Below are positions 1 to 7,946 of a stretch of 64,000 bases of DNA, piece by piece. Each line of letters opens with the position of its first letter. The stretch's first letter is position 1. This DNA is from Candidatus Electrothrix scaldis (GTDB taxonomy: Bacteria; Desulfobacterota; Desulfobulbia; Desulfobulbales; Desulfobulbaceae): the NCBI GenBank assembly GCA_033584155.1, contig CP138355.1, forward strand, positions 620,001-684,000, read 5' to 3'. The notes under the pieces are model-generated. The model did not search any database and was not told the DNA's origin. It was given only the letters and a program-made list of their open reading frames with translations. The position numbers and the translations under genes are program-made.

Positions 1-761
1 TCGTCTTGCAAATTGACAGGCGGCTCCATAGCAACCAAGGTTAGAATCTGCATCAGGTGGTTCTGCACCATGTCTCGCAACTGGCCAGATTTATCAAAAT
101 AGCCCCAGCGGCCCTCGATGCCCACCTGCTCTGCCACAGTAATCTGGACATGATCAATGGTGTTGTGATCCCAGTTGGTTGTGAAAATGGAGTTGGCAAA
201 ACGCAAGGCCAACAGGTTCATGACCGTTTCCTTACCCAGATAATGATCAATGCGGTAAATCTGGCGTTCATGAAAGAACTTGGCCACAAGATCGTTGATC
301 TGGCGAGAGGTTGCCAGATTACGGCCAATGGGTTTTTCCAGCACAACCCTGGTCTCCGGGGTGATCAGACCGGCATGGTCCAGGCCGTTACAGATATCAC
401 CAAACAAAGAAGGAGCAACAGAAAAATAATTCACCATCACCCGGCACTGCTGATTGGTCAGCTGGCAGAGGCGCGTATACTGCTCCGGTTGATCAAGATT
501 GATCAGCACATAATGCATCCGGGAAAGAAGCTGCTCTTCCGCCTCACGTTCCAAGGGCTCTTCAACAAATTTTTTCAGTTTTTTCCGCATCTCGGCCAGA
601 AAGGCCTGCTGATCAAGGTCATGGCGAGCCACCCCGACAATCCTGGTATCGTAGTTAAGCATACCTGCCTTTTCCAGCTGATAGAGCGAGGGCAAGAGCT
701 TACGCTGGGCCAGATCCCCCATAACACCAAAGATGATAAAATCACAGGATCGCTTCTCCAT
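1..761 (-). CDS. zwf: Glucose-6-phosphate 1-dehydrogenase, N-terminal part (cut by window edge)
   Basis: Oxidises glucose 6-phosphate to 6-phosphogluconolactone with NAD(P)+, the first step of the oxidative pentose phosphate pathway, in the cytoplasm. About 253 residues are readable from the ATG at 761 down to the window start; the C-terminal half lies outside. The Rossmann fingerprint is near residue 12 (GVMGDLAQRKLLPSL), EKPIGR is near residue 141, and the substrate-binding/catalytic RIDHYLGKE block is near residue 170, followed by NLLALRFAN. Residue 14 is Met where the family usually has Thr or Ala in GxTGDLA, a mild oddity in the coenzyme loop. Identity is secure from three family motifs in the right order. 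Confidence 0.95.
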   Translation of the reverse strand, partial: MEKRSCDFIIFGVMGDLAQRKLLPSLYQLEKAGMLNYDTRIVGVARHDLDQQAFLAEMRKKLKKFVEEPLEREAEEQLLSRMHYVLINLDQPEQYTRLCQLTNQQCRVMVNYFSVAPSLFGDICNGLDHAGLITPETRVVLEKPIGRNLATSRQINDLVAKFFHERQIYRIDHYLGKETVMNLLALRFANSIFTTNWDHNTIDHVQITVAEQVGIEGRWGYFDKSGQLRDMVQNHLMQILTLVAMEPPVNLQD

Positions 762-817
762 TATATAGGCTCCTATAGGCTACATTAGGGTTGAATTGGG
801 TCAGGGCAATAATTGCA

Positions 818-857
818 TAAAAAAACGGCAGGAGCTGGATCAATCCAACCTCCTGCC
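818..857 (-). terminator. Intrinsic terminator after the SH3b gene
   Basis: On the minus strand an 8-bp stem (GGCAGGAG/CTCCTGCC, 827-834 with 850-857) with extra pairing inside the loop is followed by a run of seven T. It lies downstream of the minus-strand gene at 956-1840 and upstream of zwf, so it probably separates the two transcripts. Confidence 0.75.
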
Positions 858-900
858 ATAGTTGCCGTAGTTACCATAATACAGATGATATTACAGCAGA

Positions 901-935
901 GAGGAAATGAGCAATGCGCTTTGCTCATTTCCCTC
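901..935. repeat. Hairpin in the 3' region of the SH3b gene
   Basis: An almost perfect 14-15 bp inverted repeat (arms 901-914 and 921-935) has a 6-nt loop. A T-rich stretch follows on the plus strand, but the only nearby transcript runs on the minus strand. It may protect or process the 3' end, with the terminator at 818-857 doing the termination. Confidence 0.5.
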
Positions 936-955
936 TTTTTTCTTCTTTTCTCTTC

Positions 956-1840
956 CTATCCGTCAGCACGTACTCCAACAGGGGCTGTGAACTGACTCAT
1001 AACCCAGCCCCAGGTATTATCGGGCAGCCGCACATAAGTCCAACCCGCTTCTCTTTGCAGGACCTGGAGAACATCTCCAGAATATACCCTCCCTGATATC
1101 GAGTACTGAATACCTGGACCAGAACGAACATTGAGCATATTTGAGGTAACAACGATCTGATTACTGAGAACAGGCTGCACGACCCTTCTTCTCGGATCCT
1201 GCACAATCTGATACCCATTAGAAACCTGAAGATAATAGTTTCCCTCATAGGTATAATAGCGAGTCCCGTTCACAACCAGGTAACTGTAGCCAAAAGGAAG
1301 TGAGGGAACCACGGCTCCAACAGGTGCATCAACAATCATATACCCCCCAGGAGCAGGGCGATAAAAGCTCCCCGAGTAATAGTAATACAAGTCATTAGCC
1401 AACATAATCGCTGCATATCCCAAAGGGAGCGTTGCATACACACTTCCTCTGGAAAAGCGACGTCGTGATCTGTTATAATGGCGGGGAGCAGAATAAGAAC
1501 GCCTTGAGGGATAGAAAGACCCACGACGCGACGGAGCAACATAATTTCCTGATCTATGGTTTCGTGACCGGTTTGATGAGGAGGGACGATTTCGATAGCC
1601 CCGATCAGGAGAACGCGACGGTCTTGTCGGCTGGCTCATACGGGGTACTACCGGAGCCCCTCTGTCTGGTGAGGCATACCCTGGTACTACCGGATTAAAA
1701 CCGCGAGCAAAGACCGGAGTAAGCGGGGTGAAAAGTAATCCTGTGGAGAGAAAGACTGCCCAACATATCCTTACGGTTCGCAACGTTTTTTTTCTCTCCT
1801 GCCCCCTTTTCTGTTCAAAAGACTGTCGACGCTGTAACAT
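956..1840 (-). CDS. Secreted DUF6515-like protein with C-terminal SH3b domain
   Basis: Predicted envelope protein of 294 residues. The N-terminus is basic, followed by a hydrophobic segment (about 25-45) ending in an A-x-A-like site (VFARG), consistent with a signal peptide. Residues 45-130 are rich in Pro, Arg, Ser and Tyr and of low complexity. Residues 130-225 (LPLGYAAIMLANDLYYYYSG, then repeated glycine-tyrosine patches) resemble DUF6515. Residues 230-288 form a bacterial SH3 domain with NMLNVRSGPG and WGWV, typical of peptidoglycan or envelope binding. The ATG at 1840 has GGAG eight bases upstream. A structural or cell-wall-associated role is inferred; the exact function is unknown. Confidence 0.8.
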   Translation of the reverse strand: MLQRRQSFEQKRGQERKKTLRTVRICWAVFLSTGLLFTPLTPVFARGFNPVVPGYASPDRGAPVVPRMSQPTRPSRSPDRGYRNRPSSSNRSRNHRSGNYVAPSRRGSFYPSRRSYSAPRHYNRSRRRFSRGSVYATLPLGYAAIMLANDLYYYYSGSFYRPAPGGYMIVDAPVGAVVPSLPFGYSYLVVNGTRYYTYEGNYYLQVSNGYQIVQDPRRRVVQPVLSNQIVVTSNMLNVRSGPGIQYSISGRVYSGDVLQVLQREAGWTYVRLPDNTWGWVMSQFTAPVGVRADG

Positions 1841-2164
1841 ATATTTTCTCCGCCAAAATTAATACCATGAGCGCTTGCTCGTACCTGATTCATTTTCCCC
1901 TTTCCTTTGAGAGACTAAAAGGGAGATCGTCCTGCCTGGTGAAGCCGATAAAACAGAAGGAAAAATGCCTTTGTTACCGGCCTAACGCTCTACAAACTAT
2001 TGTTCATTTATTAAAAAATAACAAGGAAATCTTAGGGATTTTTCGCAGAGCCCTCTCTACCCTGCCCTGGCGACTGACAGAAGAGATATCCCTTCAACTT
2101 ATCATGATTTTATCCACTTTCCAGAGCAAGAGATACCGAAGGGAAAATATCGAGAGCTGGCAAC
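1841..2164. other. Intergenic region between divergent genes
   Basis: This stretch separates the minus-strand SH3b gene from plus-strand dapL. A plus-strand open frame crosses it (1867-2247), but it has no convincing ribosome site and no recognisable domain. I see only the dapL promoter at its right end. Confidence 0.5.
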
Positions 2165-2192
2165 TTGACTTTTTATTGATATCAAGTACTAT
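2165..2192 (+). promoter_or_regulatory. Predicted sigma-70 promoter of dapL
   Basis: TTGACT at 2165-2170 is followed after 16 bases by TACTAT at 2187-2192, a good match to the housekeeping consensus. It lies about 80 bases before the dapL start codon. Confidence 0.6.
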
Positions 2193-2274
2193 CGCTAAAA
2201 ACTCTCGTCCAAAAAGATATCTCTTTTTCAACACGATATACAGATAACAGAAACCCATACAACAAGGCAGAAAC

Positions 2275-3498
2275 ATGCTGAAAATCAACGAACATTATCT
2301 GAAATTGCAGGCCTCGTACCTCTTTTCCGATATCGCGAAACGAGTGAGCGCCTTTCAGGAAGCCAACCCGGACAAGGAGATCATCCGGCTGGGAATTGGC
2401 GATGTGACCCACGGACTTCCCAAGGCCTGCATTGCAGCCTTTCACAGTGCTGTGGACGAAATGGCGGAAGACAACAGTTTTCGCGGCTACGGGCCTGAGC
2501 AAGGATACGCCTTCCTTCGTGAGACTATCGCAGAAAATGATTTCCAGGCCAGAGGCGCAGACATCAGTCCAGATGAAATCTTTGTCTCAGACGGAGCAAA
2601 ATGTGATACCGGAAATATTCAGGAGCTGTTCAGCATAGATGCCAAGATTGCCATTCCCGATCCGGTCTACCCGGTGTACCTGGATACCAATGTTATGGCC
2701 GGACGCACTGGTACCTTTAGCGAGGGACGTTATCAGGGGATGGTCTACCTTGATTCAACCCATGAAAATAACTATGTCCCGGACCTCCCCTCAGAGCCGG
2801 TTGACCTGATTTACCTCTGCTTTCCCAATAATCCCACCGGCTCCACAGCCACCAAGGAAGAGCTAAAGAAATGGGTGGACTACGCTAAGGAAAATAAGGC
2901 GCTCATCCTCTTTGATGCGGCCTATGAGGCCTTTATCCGCGATGAGTCCCTGCCCCACTCTATCTTTGAGATTGAGGGGGCCAAGGAAGTTGCTATAGAG
3001 TTCCGCTCATTATCCAAGAATGCTGGCTTCACCGGAACACGTTGCGCCTACACTGTTGTTCCCAAGGAGTGTATGGCCTTTGACAGCGCGGGCAATAAGC
3101 AGGCAATCCACCCGCTCTGGAACCGACGCCACTGCACCAAGTTCAACGGGGTTTCCTATCCTGTCCAACGGGCAGCCGAAGCGGTATATTCCGCTGAAGG
3201 CAAGGCCCAATGCAAAGCACTGGTAGACTCCTACCTTGAGAACGCAGACCTGATTGCCAAAGCAATTGGAGAGCTGGGTTTTGCATATGCTGGGGCAGCC
3301 AACTCCCCCTATGTCTGGATCCAGGGGCAGCGTAATTCCTGGGAATTCTTTGATATGTTGCTGAATGAAGCCGGAGTTGTTTGTACACCGGGCGAAGGAT
3401 TCGGAAAATGTGGTCAGGGCTATATTCGCCTTTCCGCCTTTAACTCCCGTGAAAACGTCATCACGGCGATGGAGAGAATCAAAAAGGCTCTCGCCTGA
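2275..3498 (+). CDS. dapL: LL-diaminopimelate aminotransferase
   Basis: PLP enzyme of 407 residues that converts tetrahydrodipicolinate directly to LL-diaminopimelate with glutamate as amino donor, bypassing the succinylase and acetylase steps of lysine and peptidoglycan precursor synthesis. Fold-type I aminotransferase features are clear: [10 protein letters not shown], then FDAAYEAF, then the PLP-lysine motif [12 protein letters not shown], and the C-terminal [15 protein letters not shown]. Length matches the DapL family (about 410). The ATG has an AAGG-type ribosome site. The nearby dapF, dapA and dapB complete the same pathway, and no dapC, dapD or dapE is visible, which fits the DapL route. 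Confidence 0.95.
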   Translation: MLKINEHYLKLQASYLFSDIAKRVSAFQEANPDKEIIRLGIGDVTHGLPKACIAAFHSAVDEMAEDNSFRGYGPEQGYAFLRETIAENDFQARGADISPDEIFVSDGAKCDTGNIQELFSIDAKIAIPDPVYPVYLDTNVMAGRTGTFSEGRYQGMVYLDSTHENNYVPDLPSEPVDLIYLCFPNNPTGSTATKEELKKWVDYAKENKALILFDAAYEAFIRDESLPHSIFEIEGAKEVAIEFRSLSKNAGFTGTRCAYTVVPKECMAFDSAGNKQAIHPLWNRRHCTKFNGVSYPVQRAAEAVYSAEGKAQCKALVDSYLENADLIAKAIGELGFAYAGAANSPYVWIQGQRNSWEFFDMLLNEAGVVCTPGEGFGKCGQGYIRLSAFNSRENVITAMERIKKALA

Positions 3499-3526
3499 TC
3501 CTCCCCATCCTTTTCGTCGTAGACAA

Positions 3527-3612
3527 CCGGAGATATTTTCAGGAGCTTCCATCTCGGCCCTTCAGGCCGAGAAAACAAACCACGAAAGCAAAACACTGAG
3601 AAGTATCTCCGG
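3527..3612. repeat. Nested inverted repeat downstream of dapL
   Basis: An outer 9-bp inverted repeat (CCGGAGATA at 3527-3535 with TATCTCCGG at 3604-3612) encloses an inner 7-bp hairpin (CTCGGCC/GGCCGAG, about 3553-3571). It sits between the converging dapL and the 49-codon ORF. It could end either transcript or be a small mobile-element remnant. Confidence 0.5.
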
Positions 3613-3631
3613 CCCTCAACAACACCAGTTG

Positions 3632-3781
3632 TTACTTTCTCTCCGGCTGATCACGTGATTGCTGTCCAGCCGCTCTCCCCGGTACCGGTCGCAGGCATCC
3701 CCGCAAAGCAATTTGAAAGGAATCCCAATCCTTGAGTAGGAAAAGGGTGATCTTACAGTAAGCCTGTTCTCTTGCAGTCAT
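3632..3781 (-). CDS. 49-residue ORF under a cobalamin riboswitch
   Basis: A small ORF of 49 codons plus stop, starting at the ATG at 3781 with a strong AAGGAGG site seven bases upstream. It begins MTAREQAYCKITLFLLKDWD and becomes Arg/Pro/Gln-rich toward the end. It is the first and only ORF downstream of the riboswitch and terminator at 3826-4157. I do not recognise the family. It could be a small B12-regulated protein, a leader peptide, or the surviving 5' end of a lost B12-uptake or B12-synthesis gene. The ribosome site and position support translation; the function is open. Confidence 0.55.
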   Translation of the reverse strand: MTAREQAYCKITLFLLKDWDSFQIALRGCLRPVPGRAAGQQSRDQPERK

Positions 3782-3825
3782 AGCAAATCCTCCTTGCATT
3801 GTAGAAATGGCTCGGAGATGCAGGC

Positions 3826-3863
3826 AAAAAAAATCCCCGAACCTGATTAACAGATTCGAGGAT
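3826..3863 (-). terminator. Terminator in the expression platform of the orphan riboswitch
   Basis: On the minus strand a 13-bp stem with one G-T and one A-G type mismatch (3851-3863 with 3833-3845) and a 5-nt loop is followed by eight T. It lies between the cobalamin aptamer and the 49-codon ORF, as expected for a transcription-terminating riboswitch. Confidence 0.8.
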
Positions 3864-3991
3864 GCCCTGTTTTTCCACGAATAAATGATTTGTTCCGCCC
3901 TGTTTCTTCACAGACAGTTCTCCTGTGTTACAAAAAAAAGAAAGGACGGTTCACCTAGACGCACATACCTTCGATGCGGTAGGCAGTTCTT

Positions 3992-4157
3992 TTTTCAGAC
4001 AGGTCTTCTGACTCCCAGATCATCCTCCCGGCCGCGCCTTCCCGCATCCATACAGTATACAGTGGCTTCATGCAGCGTTCGTCCCCGGTCACAGCGGCGG
4101 GCCCGTCCCGGATTCACACCGGGTTCCCTATTAAGCTCGGTTAAGAGCATCTGAAAA
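3992..4157 (-). promoter_or_regulatory. Cobalamin riboswitch (orphan)
   Basis: Read on the minus strand, the conserved elements appear in order: GGGAAC, GGTGTGAATCC, GCCGCTGTGACC, GCCACTG, GGGAAGG, then the B12-box AGTCAGAAGACC. An eight-base P1 stem closes the aptamer (TCTGAAAA at 4150-4157 on the plus strand with TTTTCAGA at 3992-3999). Adenosyl- or methylcobalamin binding would be expected to favour the downstream terminator. The only downstream ORF is the 49-codon one, so the regulated target is unclear. It begins about 35 bases after the stop codon of the radical SAM gene on the same strand. Confidence 0.9.
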
Positions 4158-4192
4158 GATGGTTAAAATTTTACCTGAAGACATCACCGCTG

Positions 4193-5788
4193 TCAAGGCT
4201 TCCGCCCTTTTTCAACAAAGCTGTGAAAATGAGTGTACTGGGTAATCACGGTAAAAAACCTTCGCATCAACTTCGGGTTTATCTTCCACGTCTTTCGCAG
4301 CATTCTGAAGAACAACATCCGTACATCCCGGTCCGCGTTAAAGAGAAAATATTTAAAAATCCTGATCCCGAACACCATCTGCTTTGCGTCAGCCTTCCTA
4401 TTGACATAGACCGTACTGAAATAATCAACATTCTGTAACCATCGCAGGAACCTGTCCTCAAAAAAATCCGGCTTATAAAGCTTCTGAAAAAAATCCCAAT
4501 ATAACTCATTTAATCGTTCAGGAGTCATTTGTTTGGGAATAATATTAGACTGTAACTGCCATTCACCGGAGAAACTATTGTCGGTCAGGCGGTTTTCCTG
4601 CCGCAATCGTTTATAGAGAGGGGTATGGCGAGGCGCGTTTAATAAACTGACACCAGCAATGGGACTGTCGGTTGCGTTGAGAAAGTCCTCCAGATCCTTG
4701 AACACCCCCTCATCATCGTTATCAAATCCGACAATCAGGCCGATAAAAGGGACAATGCCATAACGGGATATTTTACGGATTCTTTCAAAAATATCTCTGT
4801 CCACATTTCGACTCTTATGCACCTCTGCAAGACTTTCCTTTCTCACTGTTTCAACGCCCAAAAAAAGAACAGAGAACTTGGCATCGGCAAACATCTTCAA
4901 CAGTTCGTCATCGTCGGCGACCTGTACCGTAATCTGGGTTGAAAAGGACAGGGGCCTTTCCTGTTGCACATTCCAGGCAATCACCCGGCTAAGCAGTTCT
5001 CGTGTGAATTGTTTATTACCGAGAAAATTATCATCTGAAAAGAAAACTGTTCTCGCACCGATATCCAGCGCGTTGTCCAGTTCCGCCAAGATCTGCTCAA
5101 TAGATTTTGTTCGATAGTTCCTGCCTACATACTGTATCACGTCGCAGAAATCACATTGATTGGGACACCCTCTGCTGGTCTGAATACTGAGATTGACATA
5201 ATCTCCAGCGGAAATTAAGGACCAATCAGGAGGCGGACTGTCCTTCATGTCAATATACTCCTCCTGAGTATAGACCTTCCTGGCGGTGCCGGTCGTCCAT
5301 TGCTTGAGAAAAAGCGGCCAAGTATATTCAGCTTCCCCGACAAAAAGATAATCCGCCAGTCCGTCACAGCGGTCATGTTCAATAGAGGCGTAGGTTCCTC
5401 CAAGGGCGATCTGTCTCCCTTTTTGTTTAAACCTGTCACAAAGATCATGGATTCGCCGGGCATGCAGCGTTCCTCCGGTTATCGCTACAAGATCGCAGGG
5501 ATAATCAAAGTCAATTGTACTGATATTTTCATCGGCCAGCGTATATCGTATGTCAATACCTGCTGGCGTCAATGCCATCAGGGTTGCCAAGGCTGCATTG
5601 GGCATCAGTGTTTTGGCACCCAGCACATCCGCCGTTCCCTGCATGGACCAAAAATTATCTGGATGTTTTGGCGCTACAAGATAAATTCTTTTGCAAAACT
5701 TTTCTGATCCATACTGCTTATACGTTGCACGATTCATGAGCCTGTCAGTTTGCCGGAGGTGCTGAGTGGATGGATGATTGCTTGACAT
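4193..5788 (-). CDS. B12-binding domain radical SAM protein (DUF4070-like)
   Basis: Predicted 531-residue radical SAM enzyme. An N-terminal cobalamin-binding Rossmann-like region (about 35-165, VAITGGTLHAR, IALGGTYAS) precedes the core with the cluster motif C208-x3-C212-x2-C215 in SRGCPNQCDFCD. FSDDNFLGNK and a C-terminal region like DUF4070 follow. The architecture resembles HpnP-type hopanoid methylases and related class B methyltransferases, but no hopanoid genes are nearby, so the substrate is unknown. The ATG at 5788 was chosen because upstream in-frame starts (TTG 5806, ATG 5800) lie in the end of the adjacent IS element. Insertion of that element may have replaced the native promoter or extreme N-terminus. 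Confidence 0.85.
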   Translation of the reverse strand: MSSNHPSTQHLRQTDRLMNRATYKQYGSEKFCKRIYLVAPKHPDNFWSMQGTADVLGAKTLMPNAALATLMALTPAGIDIRYTLADENISTIDFDYPCDLVAITGGTLHARRIHDLCDRFKQKGRQIALGGTYASIEHDRCDGLADYLFVGEAEYTWPLFLKQWTTGTARKVYTQEEYIDMKDSPPPDWSLISAGDYVNLSIQTSRGCPNQCDFCDVIQYVGRNYRTKSIEQILAELDNALDIGARTVFFSDDNFLGNKQFTRELLSRVIAWNVQQERPLSFSTQITVQVADDDELLKMFADAKFSVLFLGVETVRKESLAEVHKSRNVDRDIFERIRKISRYGIVPFIGLIVGFDNDDEGVFKDLEDFLNATDSPIAGVSLLNAPRHTPLYKRLRQENRLTDNSFSGEWQLQSNIIPKQMTPERLNELYWDFFQKLYKPDFFEDRFLRWLQNVDYFSTVYVNRKADAKQMVFGIRIFKYFLFNADRDVRMLFFRMLRKTWKINPKLMRRFFTVITQYTHFHSFVEKGRKP

Positions 5789-5802
5789 TATGTAGAGCAT
5801 CC

Positions 5803-6597
5803 TCAAAAAGCCAACCTCTCATACAGGCAATACTGCAGGACTTGCCTTGGCATTTGCTCAAAGAACGCAAAAAATCGAGCGCTAATATGATTCAGCTGGC
5901 TGCGTAAAAGTAAAAACCGTGAAAGATATAAATTTTCAAGCTGTTCCTGCAACTTCCTGAGCAGAACCATCAGATTCATGACCAGGAAGATACAGTTAAT
6001 CCATGCTTCAGAGGTCCTCTGAAGTTTTGCCCGGATGTAGTTGAGTCGGTAGCCGTTTTTTCCTTGGCCAAATTTCCCCTCAATGGGGATCCGTTCTCGA
6101 CTATCCCGAATTCGTTGTGCTTTCAGTTCCCGAAGACGTTCTTTGTTTTCTTCTGTCTCTTTCGGGGACCTGCCCATTCGTTTACCACCAAATCGAATGC
6201 CTTTCTCTTTGAGATATTTACGGTTTTCTCTTGTTCCGTAGATCTGATCAGCCAGTACGACTGCCGGATAGTAACCATTCCGGCGCTTGTAACTCTCCAC
6301 TTGCTCACGCAAATCCGTGCCTTCGTTGAAGGCATCCCAACCAATATGATCGACAAAAGCCAAACCATCGACCATGCTCACGCTGAGTTTGGCACCGAAC
6401 TCCACATTTTTACCTGCTTTCCCACGAACTATTGGTCGTACATGAGGTTGGGCAATGGAAACAATTCGGTCATCGCAACGTCGTTTTCGTTTTTTGTACA
6501 TCTCATCCTGCTGGCGATACACATGCTGAATGATCCAATACTGTCGTTGTTGCTGATGGGGAAGTGGAAAAGGTGCCGATCCAACATTATCAAGCAA
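5803..6597 (-). pseudogene. Transposase, C-terminal part (out of frame with 6602-7354)
   Basis: C-terminal half of an IS5/IS1182-type DDE transposase. It holds the second catalytic Asp (AVVLADQIYGT) and the catalytic Glu (IPIEGKFGQGKNGY). The reading frame continues upstream without a stop through residues RRNIRYIEELLDN up to the run of nine A on the minus strand (plus-strand T run 6662-6670), where it meets the N-terminal part. Loss of one A restores a single protein, so this is one gene broken by a frameshift, or one that depends on slippage. Confidence 0.8.
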
Positions 6598-6601
6598 CTC
6601 T

Positions 6602-7354
6602 TCAATATATCGTATATTTCTTCGGACGTACTGTAATTGCTGCCGAAGTCCGCGCCGCAGATTTTTTTTTGCCTGGTTTCTTTTTTTTAGCCAGGTTCAG
6701 GTAGTTTTTGCGAGCAACTCTCCGATATGTCCTGGGCTTTTTGGGGTAGTCACTCTGTTTGTACAGATCATCAATCAGCTGCTCGGAAATCTCACGGGCT
6801 TCGTTGAGTAAACTCAGATCAGTCGGGTAACGAATCGCTTGCTCAGCAACCGTTGCATCGACAAGCATTTTTCCCTTATTTTCAACGGGCTCTTCCTCAC
6901 CCTTATCCTCTTTTTCATCTTCATTTGTCGTACTTTTCTTTGAGAGAGCAAGTTTTTCCAAAATCACTTCTTCAAACGCAGAAAAGACATCCTTTCCCAT
7001 CCGTTTTCGAATCTCAACAAACAGGCTGGGAGCTAGAGGTTGCTTGTCTTGAAAAGAAGAAAACCCAACAAAATACTGAAGATAGGGGTTCTCCTGAATC
7101 TGGAGTACGGTTTCTTCGTCACTGAGCGTCAGCTTATGTTTAATGATTAACGCGCCGATCACCAATCTGGCATTTTTGGCAGGTCGCCCCTGACGCGGGT
7201 CCAATGTTCGGTAATATCTGATGGCGAACTCATCCCACGGAATAACTTTATGCCATTTGATCCATCTGTTTTCAGGGTTCAGTTTACCTCCAAACGGAAG
7301 GCTGAATCCTTCAAGTGTAAGCTGTCTGTCACTGGTGTACCTAATCATGTGCAT
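6602..7354 (-). pseudogene. Transposase, N-terminal part
   Basis: N-terminal half of the same transposase, beginning MHMIRYTSDRQLTLEGFSLP, with the DUF772-type region (ALIIKHKLTLSDEETVLQI) and the first catalytic Asp in MLVDATVAEQ. After an AT-rich lysine tract (AKKKKPGKKK) the frame shifts and ends in an unrelated tail (TSAAITVRPKKYTIY). Whether this is inactivation or programmed slippage at the A-run cannot be settled from one copy. Confidence 0.8.
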
Positions 7355-7386
7355 GCCTTATGAGGGGGTGAACGTCAAAAACATGC

Positions 7387-7699
7387 ATATTTTACAATAT
7401 TTTTACAGGTTTTTCATTTAAAATCAGCGCACTGAGAGTTTTTAAGGACAATCTATGTAAGGAGAATTGCCGGTTATCTTACCTGAAGATGGCTATTTCA
7501 TGTATAAAAATAAAGGCCAAACGCGAAGTTCCGGGTAAACGACCACTGGACAGTAAAATACCCAGTGGTTACCAAGGGTATAAATCGTTAAAATATGGGG
7601 CCAATATCTAATCGCCCCATTCCCTTCTTGCCTCCGACCCAAAAGGTGTTTATAATGTTCCGGCGTTGCGATAAGCACGCCACCAAAAAACAGATGATG
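7387..7699 (+). other. Leader region between the IS element and the bzaF riboswitch
   Basis: About 310 bases without a supported gene. Two short hairpins are visible: CCACTGG/CCAGTGG (7543-7568) and ATGGGGC/GCCCCAT (7595-7620). The promoter of bzaF should lie here, but I cannot assign it with confidence. Confidence 0.4.
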
Positions 7700-7840
7700 T
7701 TCAGTTAACGGAACACGGTGCGAATCCGTGGCATACCCAATGCTGTAACCCTGTAGTCATCCTGCACATTGATGGTCACTGTTTCTTTGTTGAAACGGGA
7801 AGGCCGCTGCAGGAGAGGGGAAGCCAGAAGACGAACTGAA
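7700..7840 (+). promoter_or_regulatory. Cobalamin riboswitch upstream of bzaF
   Basis: Conserved blocks appear in order: GGAACACGGTGCGAATCC, then AATGCTGTAACCC, GGTCACTG, ACGGGAAGGCCG and the B12 box GAAGCCAGAAGAC. A seven-base P1 stem closes it (TTCAGTT 7700-7706 with AACTGAA 7834-7840). It ties expression of the downstream ThiC-like gene to cobalamin rather than to thiamine, which is the main reason for calling that gene bzaF. Confidence 0.9.
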
Positions 7841-7870
7841 GATCTCACGAATATGGAACGCGATGGTAAA

Positions 7871-7911
7871 GGGTTCCGGAAGAGCAATTGCTCTGCCGGT
7901 GCCCTTTTTTT
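7871..7911 (+). terminator. Riboswitch-controlled terminator before bzaF
   Basis: A long stem (GGG..CCGG.AGAGC pairing with GCTCT.CCGG..CCC around an AATT loop) is followed by seven T. It lies between the aptamer and the bzaF ribosome site, giving an off-switch when cobalamin is abundant. Confidence 0.75.
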
Positions 7912-7946
7912 ATTCCGGCAGGGCGAGCAGATAATGAGGAAAAATC

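Larger units (their letters stand above)
5797..7386 (-). mobile_element. IS5/IS1182-like insertion sequence
   Basis: An element of about 1.6 kb carrying one DDE transposase split over two frames. Imperfect terminal similarity is visible: the outer bases of both ends contain GCAT, and both share a TCATA-AGGCA-like block about 25-30 bases inside. I could not define a target-site duplication, so the ends are approximate. It separates the radical SAM gene from the bzaF riboswitch. Confidence 0.65.

Noticed and set aside
57-788. Long plus-strand open frame at the window start
   Set aside because: It is antisense to zwf, whose conserved motifs are on the minus strand; the plus-strand product matches nothing.
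1867-2247. 126-codon ORF before dapL
   Set aside because: It covers the dapL promoter, has no ribosome site and shows no protein-like pattern.
3885-4154. Plus-strand ORF at 3.9-4.15 kb
   Set aside because: It is the complement of the cobalamin riboswitch, which explains the sequence.
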